Source of the DNA: Mycobacterium shigaense
GTDB taxonomy: Bacteria; Actinomycetota; Actinomycetes; Mycobacteriales; Mycobacteriaceae
Direction: 5' to 3'
Assembly (NCBI RefSeq): GCF_002356315.1
Contig: NZ_AP018164.1
Location: 3,534,001-3,598,000 of the forward strand
DNA length: 64,000 nucleotides
Shown: positions 1 to 8,489 of the stretch, piece after piece
Position numbering within the stretch: the first letter of the stretch is position 1
How the letters are laid out: the number at the start of each line of letters is the position of its first letter
Notes under the pieces: model-generated
What the model saw: the letters and a program-made list of their open reading frames with translations, nothing else
Told to the model about the DNA's origin: nothing
Database searches by the model: none
Made by a program: the position numbers and the translations under genes

Positions 1-133
1 CTGTTGCCATTGAGGTCCCGGCGCCCGTTCGGTGCGTCGTCCAATCTGCTTGCCTCTCATGCTCTTCAATGAGCTACCACTTATAGGCGTCGAAACGCCT
101 ACCGGAAACCATATTTCGAATCAGGAGATCGAC

Positions 134-412
134 ATGACTGAAACCCTCGCGAGTCAGCCACACCTCAGCCCAGGACGCAAACCGGACATCCGGGCCCTGG
201 ACACCGCAATCGGCATCCTCGTCGGCTGGCGCCGGTACAGCGCGCACGCCGCCTTTCGGGAACTGATCTCGGTCAGCGAGCGGCACCGTGTCCCCGTCTT
301 TGCCCTGGCCGGCGCCCTGGTCAGCCTCGCCAGCCGGGAGGACGACGTCCAGGGCGACATCGCCGCCCAACTCGCCGCCGAACGTGAGTGGGGCCTGACC
401 TACCTGCTGTGA
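134..412 (+). CDS. ANTAR-domain-only protein
   Basis: This 92-residue protein is almost entirely one ANTAR-like RNA-binding domain. Residues about 18-70 run LDTAIGILVGWRRYSAHAAF and continue with the amphipathic helices and alternating small hydrophobic residues typical of ANTAR. ANTAR proteins bind paired hairpins in nascent mRNA and prevent termination, usually under control of a sensor domain. No GAF, PAS or receiver domain is present here, so a partner would have to supply the signal. The ATG at 134 was chosen because AGGAG lies 7 bases upstream; the frame is open further upstream, but that extension resembles nothing. The 3' end overlaps the convergent mtnC by 13 bases. The ANTAR call is by pattern only. 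Confidence 0.75.
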   Translation: MTETLASQPHLSPGRKPDIRALDTAIGILVGWRRYSAHAAFRELISVSERHRVPVFALAGALVSLASREDDVQGDIAAQLAAEREWGLTYLL

Positions 413-1089
413 AGCTCGACCTGTGCAAACGAGTCGATCCAACGATGCGGTGGTCGCGGGGAATTGGGCTCTCCGGCCCGGGCCACCCCCAGCACCGACC
501 AGCCGGCCGCGACCGCGGCGTCGAGTTCGTCGGGGTCGTCGGACAGGAACAGGATGTCCTTGGCGGGTAGGCCAATCGCGTGCGCGATCCTCAGGTAGGA
601 CGCGCTCTCCCGCTTGGCCCCTACCAAGGCCAGATCGAACCAGCCGCTGATCACGGAGGCAAGTTCTCCGCCGCGGGCATGGGCAAACCAATCCTGTTGG
701 TTGCGCACCGAACCCGACGAGAAGACATGCAGCCCACGGCCGGCCATGTGCCAGGACAGCAACGCGGGCCGGACGTCGTCGAAGAATTCACCTTGCAGCG
801 CTCCGTTGCGGAAACCTTCGGCACAGACCAAGCCCTGGGCCAACTTGAGCGGTTCTGCCTTGACATCGGAAGTCAGCCATTCGCAGAGGATTTCGGTGAC
901 CTCGGCGGCGTCGGCATCGGGTCGTTTCGCAAGTTTGCGAGTGTCGCTGATGACCGAATCGGCTGCACCGCCGCGGTTCTCGGCGAGCCACCGCGGAAGG
1001 TGCTGCCGGGTGTAGCCATACAGGCCATCGCGCACCGAACTCGTCGGGCTGGTGGTGCCCTCGATGTCGATGACGACGGCGGCGATCAC
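400..1089 (-). CDS. mtnC: MtnC, enolase-phosphatase E1 (methionine salvage)
   Basis: This 229-residue HAD-superfamily protein matches MtnC, which enolises and dephosphorylates 2,3-diketo-5-methylthiopentyl-1-phosphate to give acireductone. The N-terminal nucleophile motif is DIEGTTSP (about residues 8-15). The SSGSVRNQ motif II lies in the middle, followed by a Lys-containing motif and the acidic LFLSDDPDELDAA motif near the C terminus. The length is typical. The GTG start at 1089 overlaps the mtnD stop (GTGA), so the genes are probably translationally coupled. It is the last gene of a three-gene salvage operon on the minus strand, and its end overlaps the convergent ANTAR gene. Confidence 0.93.
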   Translation of the reverse strand: MIAAVVIDIEGTTSPTSSVRDGLYGYTRQHLPRWLAENRGGAADSVISDTRKLAKRPDADAAEVTEILCEWLTSDVKAEPLKLAQGLVCAEGFRNGALQGEFFDDVRPALLSWHMAGRGLHVFSSGSVRNQQDWFAHARGGELASVISGWFDLALVGAKRESASYLRIAHAIGLPAKDILFLSDDPDELDAAVAAGWSVLGVARAGEPNSPRPPHRWIDSFAQVELHSR

Positions 1090-1658
1090 GCTGTCAGCTG
1101 GTCAAGCGTCGGGAAATGTTCGCCGATCGGATCGCCGGTGAAATCGCCGATCCAACCGTCCTGCTCTTCGAAGAAGCGGATCGCGACGAAATCGGGTCGC
1201 GCCCCCATGTCGAACCAATGCCGGGTGCCCGCCGGGACCGAGAGCAGGTCGCCCCCATTGCACAGCACCGCAACGACTTCCGGCTCCAGGTGCAGATAGA
1301 AACAACCTCGCCCGGCGACGAAGAATCGCACTTCGTCCTCGGCATGCCGATGCTCGGAGCGAAATTTCTCGCGGGCGGCCCTCGCAGTGTCGAGCCATTC
1401 CGGATCGCCGGGAGCGGGCTGCAGCCGCGCGATGTCGATGTGTTGGTAGCGGCCCGTAAGATTGAGTTCCGCAACGTGGTCGCGATAGTGTGCCATGATC
1501 TCGGCCGTCGAGGTTTGCGCCCCGACGCCGGGGAGGGTAGGCCAGCGGTCGAACACGATACCGCGCTTGGCCAATTCCACCGCGATCAGCCCCGCGTCGT
1601 CGGTGCGTACTCGTATGTCGGCGGCGTCACTGTCGGCCATGACCTGGACCAGCGTCAT
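1086..1658 (-). CDS. mtnD: MtnD, acireductone dioxygenase
   Basis: This 190-residue cupin is an acireductone dioxygenase. With Fe it converts acireductone to the methionine precursor 4-methylthio-2-oxobutyrate plus formate; the Ni form gives an off-pathway product. The metal-binding cupin motif is HRHAEDEVRFFVAG (about residues 90-105), with the C-terminal cupin His in VPAGTRHWFDMG. The ATG at 1658 overlaps the stop of the upstream mtnA-mtnB gene (ATGA). The frame is open for 27 more codons upstream, but that part lies inside the preceding gene and carries no family similarity. The order mtnAB-mtnD-mtnC gives nearly a full methionine-salvage set, but the MTA phosphorylase (mtnP) and the final aminotransferase are not in the window. 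Confidence 0.94.
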   Translation of the reverse strand: MTLVQVMADSDAADIRVRTDDAGLIAVELAKRGIVFDRWPTLPGVGAQTSTAEIMAHYRDHVAELNLTGRYQHIDIARLQPAPGDPEWLDTARAAREKFRSEHRHAEDEVRFFVAGRGCFYLHLEPEVVAVLCNGGDLLSVPAGTRHWFDMGARPDFVAIRFFEEQDGWIGDFTGDPIGEHFPTLDQLTA

Positions 1659-3301
1659 GCTGATTCCAAAGCGTTTGTGTGAGAGTCGATTTCGCGACGG
1701 CCCGTCAGCGTCGCCAACTCGCAGAGGGCCTCCAGACACTCGGCGCGATCACGGGCTTGCGCGAGGTCGGCGCCCCAGGCGGTGATGCCGTGGCCGGCGA
1801 TTAACAACACCGGCGCTGCGTCCGGATGGCCGGCCAGGTATTGCTGGACCTCGGCACCGATGCGGGCCGCGTCGGCGTGATTGATGAAGACCGGAATCTC
1901 GATGGTGTGGCTGGTCCCCAGGCCTTTGATGAGCTCATATCCGCTGAATCTCAATGCATCCGGCGCACCGACCGACTGAGCGGTCGCATGCGGCGGATGG
2001 ACATGCACCACCGCCTGCGCGCCGGTGGCGCGATAGATGGCGGTGTGGATAGCGGTCTCTGCCGAGGGCCGGCAGGTTCCCGAGACCGATTGGGCATCGG
2101 CGATCGTTACCGTGACCACGTCGTCCGCGCTGAGCTCTCCCTTGGACAACCCGCTGCCGGTGATCACCGCGGTGTCACCGGTGCGCACCGAGATGTTGCC
2201 GGCTGTTCCCGGCATCCAGCCGCGGGTGTACAACCGGCGGGCGACATCGGCAATACGTTGCCCGACCGGGGTCTTCGCCGACGAGGGCGCCTGCGGACCG
2301 ACGACGCCATTCTCGGTGACGACCGCGGTGACCAAATCGGGCGGGGTGACGTCGAAGGCTGGGTTGAAGACGGCGACGCCCTCGGGGGCGGTCGCGACAC
2401 CACCGACATGCGTGACCTCCCCCGGCACGCGCTCTTCGACGACGATGTCGCGCCCGGTCCGCGTCGCCGGATCGCGCGTCGACTCGGGTGCGACCACGAT
2501 GAAAGGAATAGCGTGCCTACGCGCCGCCACCGCCAGGCCGTAGGTGCCGATCTTGTTGGCCACGGAACCGTCGGCGGCGATGCGGTCCGCGCCGACGATC
2601 ACACAGTCGACCTGACCCGTCGCCATGGCCCACGCCGCGGCCGAATCGATGGTCAGCCGATGCGGGATGCCGGCCTCGGCCAGTTCCCATGCCGTAAGCC
2701 TGGCCCCTTGCAACAGGGGACGGGTCTCGCCGACCACGACGTCGTCGATCAGCCCGCGTTCGTGCAGCACGCGCAGGGCGCCGATGGCGGTGCCGAATGC
2801 GGTGGTGGCCAATCTGCCGGTGTTGCAATGGGTGAGAATGCGCAGTGGCCGGTCAGGTCCCAGTCGCTGGATCAGGTCCGCGGCATGAGTGGCGGCGGCC
2901 CGGTTGACTCGCCCGTCGTCGTCCAACAACTGCCGGGCCTCCGTCAGCACCGCCTGCGTTCCCTCGGGCAGCCGCGACAGCGCGCGCCGTACACCCCAGG
3001 CGAGATTCACCGCGGTGGGGCGGGCCGCGGCGATTCGCTCGGCCTCGACCTGAACCTTTTCGGTGTCACCCGGATGGGCCAGCGCGGCGAGCACCACCGC
3101 GAATGCACCGGACACCCCGATCGCCGGGGCCCCGCGAATGGCCAGGGTCTGGATCGCCTCGATGACGTCGTCGACCGTGCTGAGCCGCAGCCGACGCAAC
3201 TCGTGGGGCAACGCGCGCTGGTCGATCACGACCAGCGCGTCATCGTCCCAGGTGATCGAACTCTCCGCGAAGCGCTCCGACCGCAAGCCAACTGCAGCCA
3301 C
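1655..3301 (-). CDS. mtnA-mtnB: Bifunctional MtnA-MtnB: methylthioribose-1-phosphate isomerase / methylthioribulose-1-phosphate dehydratase
   Basis: This fused enzyme (about 548 residues from the chosen start) covers two successive steps of methionine salvage. The N-terminal ~340 residues are MtnA: TLAIRGAPAIGVSGAF, the catalytic-Cys segment LTHCNTGRLATTAFGTAIG and the acid segment VIVGADRIAADGSVANKIG. The C-terminal ~200 residues are a class II aldolase/MtnB domain with zinc-ligand His in HVHPPHATAQS and a late His in LLIAGHGITAWG. The join is near VTENGVVGPQAPSS. The frame is open back to 3451, but that stretch crosses the duplicated tRNA fragment and is non-homologous. I chose GTG at 3301, just before VGLRSERFAESS; no clear ribosome site is visible, so the start is uncertain. 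This fusion type is known in some actinobacteria. Confidence 0.9.
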   Translation of the reverse strand: MAAVGLRSERFAESSITWDDDALVVIDQRALPHELRRLRLSTVDDVIEAIQTLAIRGAPAIGVSGAFAVVLAALAHPGDTEKVQVEAERIAAARPTAVNLAWGVRRALSRLPEGTQAVLTEARQLLDDDGRVNRAAATHAADLIQRLGPDRPLRILTHCNTGRLATTAFGTAIGALRVLHERGLIDDVVVGETRPLLQGARLTAWELAEAGIPHRLTIDSAAAWAMATGQVDCVIVGADRIAADGSVANKIGTYGLAVAARRHAIPFIVVAPESTRDPATRTGRDIVVEERVPGEVTHVGGVATAPEGVAVFNPAFDVTPPDLVTAVVTENGVVGPQAPSSAKTPVGQRIADVARRLYTRGWMPGTAGNISVRTGDTAVITGSGLSKGELSADDVVTVTIADAQSVSGTCRPSAETAIHTAIYRATGAQAVVHVHPPHATAQSVGAPDALRFSGYELIKGLGTSHTIEIPVFINHADAARIGAEVQQYLAGHPDAAPVLLIAGHGITAWGADLAQARDRAECLEALCELATLTGRREIDSHTNALESA

Positions 3302-3382
3302 GGGCCATATCGTGGCCCGGCACCCGGTGTGAAAACTAGATTTTGGCTCGGCCAGACCGAATGAAGGGGGCTCGACTCGGGT

Positions 3383-3412
3383 GGCTCCGCCGGGTGGACT
3401 CGAACCACCGAC
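3383..3412 (-). repeat. Duplicated 3' end of tRNA-Asn (candidate att scar)
   Basis: Thirty bases match the 3' portion (T arm and 3' acceptor strand) of the intact tRNA-Asn at 4062-4091 in the same orientation, with only two mismatches. No 5' half of a tRNA precedes it on the minus strand, so it is not a second tRNA gene. A displaced 3' tRNA end in direct orientation downstream of an intact tRNA is the usual footprint of integration by a tyrosine-recombinase element. The 679-base interval holds one orphan gene and no recognisable integrase. Confidence 0.75.
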
Positions 3413-3509
3413 GCGCATATTCGGAATGATTCGGCGTGCAGCACACACCATATCGGCGTACGCTTCCCGCGCGGAACGGTGGAAAGCTCGTTAAGGGGCA
3501 CACGCTGAA

Positions 3510-3956
3510 ATGACAACACTGGCCGACTTGCGCCAGTTGGTGCGGGAATCCGAACCGGCCGACTGGCATAAAATCGACGAAGGCGACAATCAGAAAAGCC
3601 GATTCGACCACACCACACTCGTGTACAAACCGGACATCGACTTGACCATCTGCTACGGGCTGCGCTTTGGCTCCCCGTCCCGGTCTGGCACCGAATTCGG
3701 ATGGTCCGCAGTCTTTCCCGATAACTCGGTGCTCATCGCCAGCGCCGACGTTTTCTGGCGCGGATCACTAGTCGACCGCGTCGACTACGCCAACGTCGAC
3801 GGCTGCCGCGCAATCCTGCCGATCGGCACTGGTGTCGACGGCCTCGACATCACGAGCTGGGACCGCGACGCCGCGCGGGTTCTCCACTGCCAAAAAAATG
3901 ACGCTTTCGGCGCCTTCAGCGACTTCTACGATCAAGTGCCGTTCCGCGTCATTTGA
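3510..3956 (+). CDS. Hypothetical protein inside the tRNA-Asn repeat interval
   Basis: This 148-residue soluble protein has no recognised family. It is rich in Asp and aromatic residues, with no signal peptide and no membrane segment. The ATG at 3510 follows an AAGGGG about 11 bases upstream. Codon choice is ordinary, but the local GC content looks lower than in neighbouring genes and contains rarer features such as an AAAAAAATG run near 3895. It sits alone between two direct copies of the tRNA-Asn 3' end, which suggests that it is cargo left by an integrated element. It could be a small phage or island protein. No function is assigned. Confidence 0.6.
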   Translation: MTTLADLRQLVRESEPADWHKIDEGDNQKSRFDHTTLVYKPDIDLTICYGLRFGSPSRSGTEFGWSAVFPDNSVLIASADVFWRGSLVDRVDYANVDGCRAILPIGTGVDGLDITSWDRDAARVLHCQKNDAFGAFSDFYDQVPFRVI

Positions 3957-4063
3957 CAAGCGGCCTTTGTGGCAAACGCGTGATCGTGGCGGTCACTGTA
4001 ATCCGGATGCTGGCACGCGCTCGGCGCGATTCGGAGAGCGGGATGAATCGCGCCATTGCCCGG

Positions 4064-4136
<73 letters not shown>

Positions 4137-4296
4137 TTAACCTGGTCCGACGCTCGTAGCGCGGATCGCTGGACGACTCTAGCGTACCGACGCCCCCGGA
4201 CCCAACTTGCGGGCCAGCGCCGGCGAGATCGATCGGGGGCGCACGCACCCTGCCGAGTGAGGCAGGATGGAGCCATAGATCCCCGGGAGGAACGCT

Positions 4297-4563
4297 TTGA
4301 TCCGATATGTCGTTGTGCTCGGACTGGGCTACGTGCTGGGCTCCAAGGCAGGACGTCGCCGCTACGAGCAGCTCGTCGGCACCTACCGCGCGCTGACCAG
4401 CAGCCCGGTGGCCAAGGCGATGATCGAGGGGGGACGGCGCAAGGTCGCCAATCGCATCTCGCCGGACGCGGGATTCGTGACGGTGGCCGAGATCGACGAG
4501 CAGACGGCCGTCGTCGAGCGTCCCGCCGATGTGACCCTCATACCGTCAGATCGTCGCCGCTAG
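4297..4563 (+). CDS. Conserved small protein, Rv2342 homologue
   Basis: This 88-residue basic protein begins IRYVVVLGLGYVLGSKAGRR. A short hydrophobic N-terminal segment is followed by a Lys/Arg-rich stretch (GRRRYEQLVGTYRALTSSP), a pattern common in small actinobacterial proteins found next to dnaG. It may be weakly membrane-associated. The start is TTG at 4297, with GGGAGG 6 bases upstream; no ATG or GTG fits the ribosome site as well. It is convergent with dnaG and overlaps its 3' end by 26 bases. The placement between asnT and dnaG is the conserved mycobacterial order. The function is unknown. Confidence 0.85.
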   Translation: MIRYVVVLGLGYVLGSKAGRRRYEQLVGTYRALTSSPVAKAMIEGGRRKVANRISPDAGFVTVAEIDEQTAVVERPADVTLIPSDRRR

Positions 4564-6457
4564 CCTGCTCCAGCAGGCTGCGCCGGTAGGCCTCCATGGC
4601 GACCAGATCGCCGAACAGGGCGTGATACTCGTCCCCGTGGTCGATGGGTGACATGCGCTGCAGTTTGGACTTGACCTCGGCGATCTGGCGGCCCATCCAC
4701 ACCTCTTGCAGGCGGGCCATTACCCCGGCGATGTAGCGGGGCAGCCGCTCCTCGTCGACGGCGATGGCCTCGACGCCCAACTCGCTGATCAGGCTGCCCG
4801 TGAGCGCCGAGGTGGTCTGCTGGCGCACCGCCTCCAGCCACTGTGCGCCGCTGGAGCCGGCCCCGGTGCCACCCGCCGCATCGAGGGCCGCGCGCACGGC
4901 CGCGTACCCGGGATGGGTGAAGCTCTCCACGGTCAGCGAGTCGAACACCGGGCCCGCGAACGCCGGGTACTGCAGCGCCGCCTTGAGCGCCTCGCGCTGC
5001 GGCCACAGGGTGGGGTCACGCGGATCCGGGCGGGCGGCGGCGGGCTCGGCCTTCGCGGCGGGCGGCCGCGCGGCCCGGCGGGACGCGGTGGCCGCGACGG
5101 CGCCGCGAGCGGGAGCCTTCGGATTCTTCGCCGAGCTGCGCACCCGGTCGATGACCTGCGCGACATCGTCCCAGCCGACCCACCCGGCCAGCTGCCGTGC
5201 GTACTCGTCGCGCAGCGTCGGGTCTTTGATCTGGCTCACCATGGGCACACAGCGCCGAAGCGCGGCGACCCGGCCCTCGGCGCTGTCCAGGTCCATCTCG
5301 CCCAGCGCCGTGCGAATCGCGAACTCGAACAACGGGGTTCGGCGGGCAACCAGATCGCGCAGCGCACCGTCGCCGGATTTCAGCCGCAGATCGCAGGGAT
5401 CCATGCCGTCGGGGGCCACCGCGACGAAGGACTGGCCCGCGAGATTCTGCTCGCCGTCGAAGGCCTTGAGCGCGGCGGCACGGCCGGCCTGATCGCCGTC
5501 GAACACATAGATCAGTTCGCCGCGAAAGAAGCTGTCGTCCATCATCAGCCGGCGCAGCATCGCCAGGTGCTCGTCGCCGAAGGCGGTGCCGCAGGACGCG
5601 ACGGCGGTGGTGACCCCGGCCAGGTGCATCGCCATCACGTCGGTGTAGCCCTCGACGACGACCGCCTGATGACCCTTGGCGATATCCCGCTTGGCCAGGT
5701 CGATACCGAACATCACCGACGATTTCTTGTACAGCACCGTCTCGGGCGTGTTGATGTATTTGGCTTCCATCGGGTCGTCGTCGAACAACCGCCGGGCCCC
5801 GAACCCGATCACCTCGCCCGCCGACGTGCGGATGGGCCACAGCAGGCGCCGGTGGAAGCGGTCCATCGGTCCTCGTCGTCCTTCCCGGGACAAGCCCGCG
5901 GCCTCCAGCTCCTTGAACTCGAAACCCTTGCGCAGCAAGTGTTTTGTCAACGTCTCCCAGCCGGACGGCGCGAAGCCGCAGCCGAACCGCCGCGCGGCCT
6001 CGGCGTCGAAATTCCGCTCGGTCAGATACTGTCGCGCCGGCGCCGCCTCGTCGGAGTCCAGCGCCTGCGCGTAAAACTCCGCGGCGGCCGCGTTGGCCGC
6101 CACGAGCCGACTGCGGCTCCCCCGGTCGCGCTGGACGTTGGTGGCGGCGGCGCCGGTGTAGGTGATCGTGTGGCCGATGCGGTCGGCGAGCATCTCGACC
6201 GCCTCAACAAAGCTGACGTGTTCTATCTTCTGCACGAACGCGTACACGTCACCGCCTTCACCGCAGCCGAAGCAGTGGAAGTGGCCGTGGTTGGGTCGCA
6301 CATGAAACGACGGGGACTTCTCGTTGTGGAAGGGACACAGGCCCTTCAGCGAGTCCGCGCCGGCGCGGCGCAGCTGCACGTAGTCGCCCACCACGTCCTC
6401 GATGCGGGCGCGTTCACGGATGGCGGCAACATCACGATCGGAGATGCGGCCAGCCAT
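4538..6457 (-). CDS. dnaG: DNA primase DnaG
   Basis: This 639-residue primase makes RNA primers at the replication fork and works with the replicative helicase. The CHC2 zinc-binding domain is at about residues 40-66 (LCPFHNEKSPSF, then HFHCFGCGEGGD). The N-terminal catalytic core and TOPRIM fold follow, with VVVEGYTDVMAMHLAGV at about 265 and the acidic VFDGDQAGR segment at about 315. An Ala/Pro-rich linker near 450-480 leads to the C-terminal helicase-interaction domain. The length matches mycobacterial DnaG. The ATG at 6457 starts MAGRISDRDVAAIRERARIE, the expected N terminus. It is convergent with the Rv2342 homologue. Confidence 0.97.
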   Translation of the reverse strand: MAGRISDRDVAAIRERARIEDVVGDYVQLRRAGADSLKGLCPFHNEKSPSFHVRPNHGHFHCFGCGEGGDVYAFVQKIEHVSFVEAVEMLADRIGHTITYTGAAATNVQRDRGSRSRLVAANAAAAEFYAQALDSDEAAPARQYLTERNFDAEAARRFGCGFAPSGWETLTKHLLRKGFEFKELEAAGLSREGRRGPMDRFHRRLLWPIRTSAGEVIGFGARRLFDDDPMEAKYINTPETVLYKKSSVMFGIDLAKRDIAKGHQAVVVEGYTDVMAMHLAGVTTAVASCGTAFGDEHLAMLRRLMMDDSFFRGELIYVFDGDQAGRAAALKAFDGEQNLAGQSFVAVAPDGMDPCDLRLKSGDGALRDLVARRTPLFEFAIRTALGEMDLDSAEGRVAALRRCVPMVSQIKDPTLRDEYARQLAGWVGWDDVAQVIDRVRSSAKNPKAPARGAVAATASRRAARPPAAKAEPAAARPDPRDPTLWPQREALKAALQYPAFAGPVFDSLTVESFTHPGYAAVRAALDAAGGTGAGSSGAQWLEAVRQQTTSALTGSLISELGVEAIAVDEERLPRYIAGVMARLQEVWMGRQIAEVKSKLQRMSPIDHGDEYHALFGDLVAMEAYRRSLLEQASGDDLTV

Positions 6458-6512
6458 CGGGTCAGTCTAGGACGCCGGCGCCGGGCGCTCAGTCAAACCC
6501 GGGCCGAGCTGC

Positions 6513-7112
6513 TCAGCCGGCCGGGCCGATCACGCCGCAGGCCACCCGGTCCATCGCCATGTCGCTGTCCTGCGGGCCGTGCAGCATGAACGCCGTCCGG
6601 TTTCCCGCCAGCAGGTCGTCCCGGGTGAACGCGTCGGTGGTGGTCACCAGATAGGCGGATCCGTCCTTGCGGACATCGAGCGACGACAGATCGCCGCTCT
6701 CGGGCTTTCCGGTGTGCCCGGGCACCTGGTAATGCCCGCCCGCCGACAGGAAGTTGCCGGGTGCGCCGCCGGTCGGGGCGACCGAATTCGGTTCACACTT
6801 GCCGATCTCGTGTACGTGCATGCCGTGCAGGCCCGGCGCCAGGATGCCGGGCGTGTCCGTCTTGACGGTGACGGTCACGTACCCGTCGGTGAAGTCGAAG
6901 GTGGCCGTGGCCACTTGCCGGCCGTCCGGCGCCTTGAGGACGGCGGAGAGGGCTTGACCACTTGGCACCGGGCCCGCCGTCGTCGAGGGTGCGGCCGAGC
7001 CGCTGAGAACCGGCGGGGTGGTACCCGGCTGGGTGCTGGCGTGCTGCGGCGAGCTGCAGGCGGCCACGGCCAGGAGGGGCAACGACAACAACAAGGCGGC
7101 GCTTCTGGTCAT
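6513..7112 (-). CDS. SodC-like Cu-binding superoxide dismutase lipoprotein with a shortened loop
   Basis: This 199-residue exported lipoprotein has signal and lipobox [14 protein letters not shown], with Cys at about residue 19. The Cu/Zn-SOD fold is clear: the HVH copper pair in [15 protein letters not shown], the bridging His in [15 protein letters not shown], a late His in FMLHGPQ, and the disulfide Cys and Arg in [10 protein letters not shown]. Compared with M. tuberculosis SodC as I recall it, GGHYHVPG has become GGHYQVPG. About 25 residues between the last His and the final Cys segment, covering the electrostatic and dimer loop, are missing. Copper ligands therefore look intact while zinc or dimer features look reduced. 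It may be a second SodC paralogue or a copper-binding relative. The start is the ATG at 7112. Confidence 0.85.
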   Translation of the reverse strand: MTRSAALLLSLPLLAVAACSSPQHASTQPGTTPPVLSGSAAPSTTAGPVPSGQALSAVLKAPDGRQVATATFDFTDGYVTVTVKTDTPGILAPGLHGMHVHEIGKCEPNSVAPTGGAPGNFLSAGGHYQVPGHTGKPESGDLSSLDVRKDGSAYLVTTTDAFTRDDLLAGNRTAFMLHGPQDSDMAMDRVACGVIGPAG

Positions 7113-7150
7113 GTCGGCAGCGTAACCCCGCAATGCGGCCACGAATACAC

Positions 7151-8425
7151 CTACCGTCCCGCCGGGGAGTCGATTCGTTCCAGCCGGCCCTCGGTGTAGG
7201 AGGCGATCTGATCGACGACGACGCGGAGCCGGGCACCGTCGTCGGCGGCGGTGACGAACGCCGCGGCGAAGACGGGATCGAGGGTCTCGGGCGCCCCCGC
7301 AAGCAACCAGTGCGCGACCCGGTGGATGCGTTCACGCTGCCGGGCTTGCGTCTCGAGATGCCGCGGGTCGGACATGATGAACTGCAGCGCAAGGATTTTC
7401 AGCAGGGCAACCTCGGCGCGCACCAAGTCCGGCACTTGCAGGTCGGCTTGGTAGCGCACCAGCGGACCGGAGCCGGCGGCCGCGCGGGTGGTCGCGATCG
7501 CGGCCGTCGCGAACCGCCCGACCAGTTCACTGGTCAGCCGCTTGAGCGCGACCGACGCGGCGAGCGTGGCGTCGTACTTGCCGACGGCGGCCACCACCGG
7601 CAGCCCCGAAAGCCGGCGCGCGGCGGCCAGGAAATCGTCGGCGCGCACCCGGGAGAACTCGCTCTCCCCCAGTTTGGCCAGCGCGGCCGCCTCATCCTCG
7701 TCGGCCAGCACGCGCAGGTCGATGCGCTGCGAGACGACGCCGTCCTCGACGTCGTGCACCGAGTAGGCGATGTCGTCCGCCCAGTCCATCACCTGAGCCT
7801 CCAGGCACATCCGGTCTTCCGGTGCCCCGTCCCGGACCCACGCCGCAGGCTCGCGGTCTTCCTGGTAGAACCCGAACTTACGTCGCCCCTCGACGCGTGT
7901 CCACGGATATTTGGTGACCGCGTCCAGCGAGGCGCGAGTCAGGTTCAGCCCGGCGCTATTTCCCTGTGGGTCAATGACTTTCGGCTCGAGGCTGGTGAGG
8001 ATCCGAAAATTCTGGGCGTTGCCCTCGAAACCGCCGTGCTCGTCGGCGAGTTCGTTGAGGGCACGCTCGCCGTTGTGACCGTAGGGCGGATGCCCGATGT
8101 CGTGTGCCAGCCCGGCCAACTCCACGAGGTCGAGGTCGCAGCCGAGCCCGACCGCCATGCCCCGCCCGATCTGCGCCACTTCCAGCGAATGCGTCAGCCG
8201 AGTGCGGGGGGTGTCCCCTTCCCGGGGCCCCACCACCTGCGTCTTGTCCGCCAGCCGGCGCAACGCGGCGCTGTGCAGCACACGCGCCCGGTCCCGGGCG
8301 AAGTCGCTGCGATGCTGACCATCCGCGCCCGGCAGACCCGCGGTCTTCGGCGGCTCCTGCACCCGCCGTTGACGGTCGAAGTCGTCGTAGGGGTCTTGCT
8401 GGTTCGTGGCCGCCTCCTTAGTCAC
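7151..8425 (-). CDS. dgt: Deoxyguanosinetriphosphate triphosphohydrolase-like protein
   Basis: This HD-domain dNTP triphosphohydrolase has about 424 residues. It hydrolyses dGTP or related dNTPs to nucleoside and triphosphate, which controls pool size. The HD metal motifs are [16 protein letters not shown] and [18 protein letters not shown] near residues 65-110, with a further Asp in [18 protein letters not shown]. The frame is open to 8533, but homology begins at [13 protein letters not shown] chose GTG at 8425, which places DPYDDFD about 10 residues in. An AAGGAGG lies just downstream of this GTG with no normal start after it, so the exact start is open. It is divergent from the TPM-domain gene at 8490. 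Confidence 0.92.
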   Translation of the reverse strand: MTKEAATNQQDPYDDFDRQRRVQEPPKTAGLPGADGQHRSDFARDRARVLHSAALRRLADKTQVVGPREGDTPRTRLTHSLEVAQIGRGMAVGLGCDLDLVELAGLAHDIGHPPYGHNGERALNELADEHGGFEGNAQNFRILTSLEPKVIDPQGNSAGLNLTRASLDAVTKYPWTRVEGRRKFGFYQEDREPAAWVRDGAPEDRMCLEAQVMDWADDIAYSVHDVEDGVVSQRIDLRVLADEDEAAALAKLGESEFSRVRADDFLAAARRLSGLPVVAAVGKYDATLAASVALKRLTSELVGRFATAAIATTRAAAGSGPLVRYQADLQVPDLVRAEVALLKILALQFIMSDPRHLETQARQRERIHRVAHWLLAGAPETLDPVFAAAFVTAADDGARLRVVVDQIASYTEGRLERIDSPAGR

Positions 8426-8489
8426 CGCAGCACAGTCTGCCAGGCAACGCGAACAAGGGAGGTGGGTGTCCGCGGAGCTAGATTGACCT

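Noticed and set aside
3302-3451. 50-residue N-terminal extension of the MtnA-MtnB protein
   Set aside because: It reads through the duplicated tRNA fragment and has no similarity to MtnA; a downstream start is more likely.
3383-3460. A second complete tRNA gene on the minus strand
   Set aside because: Only the T arm and 3' acceptor strand are present; no matching 5' acceptor, D arm or anticodon stem can be found.
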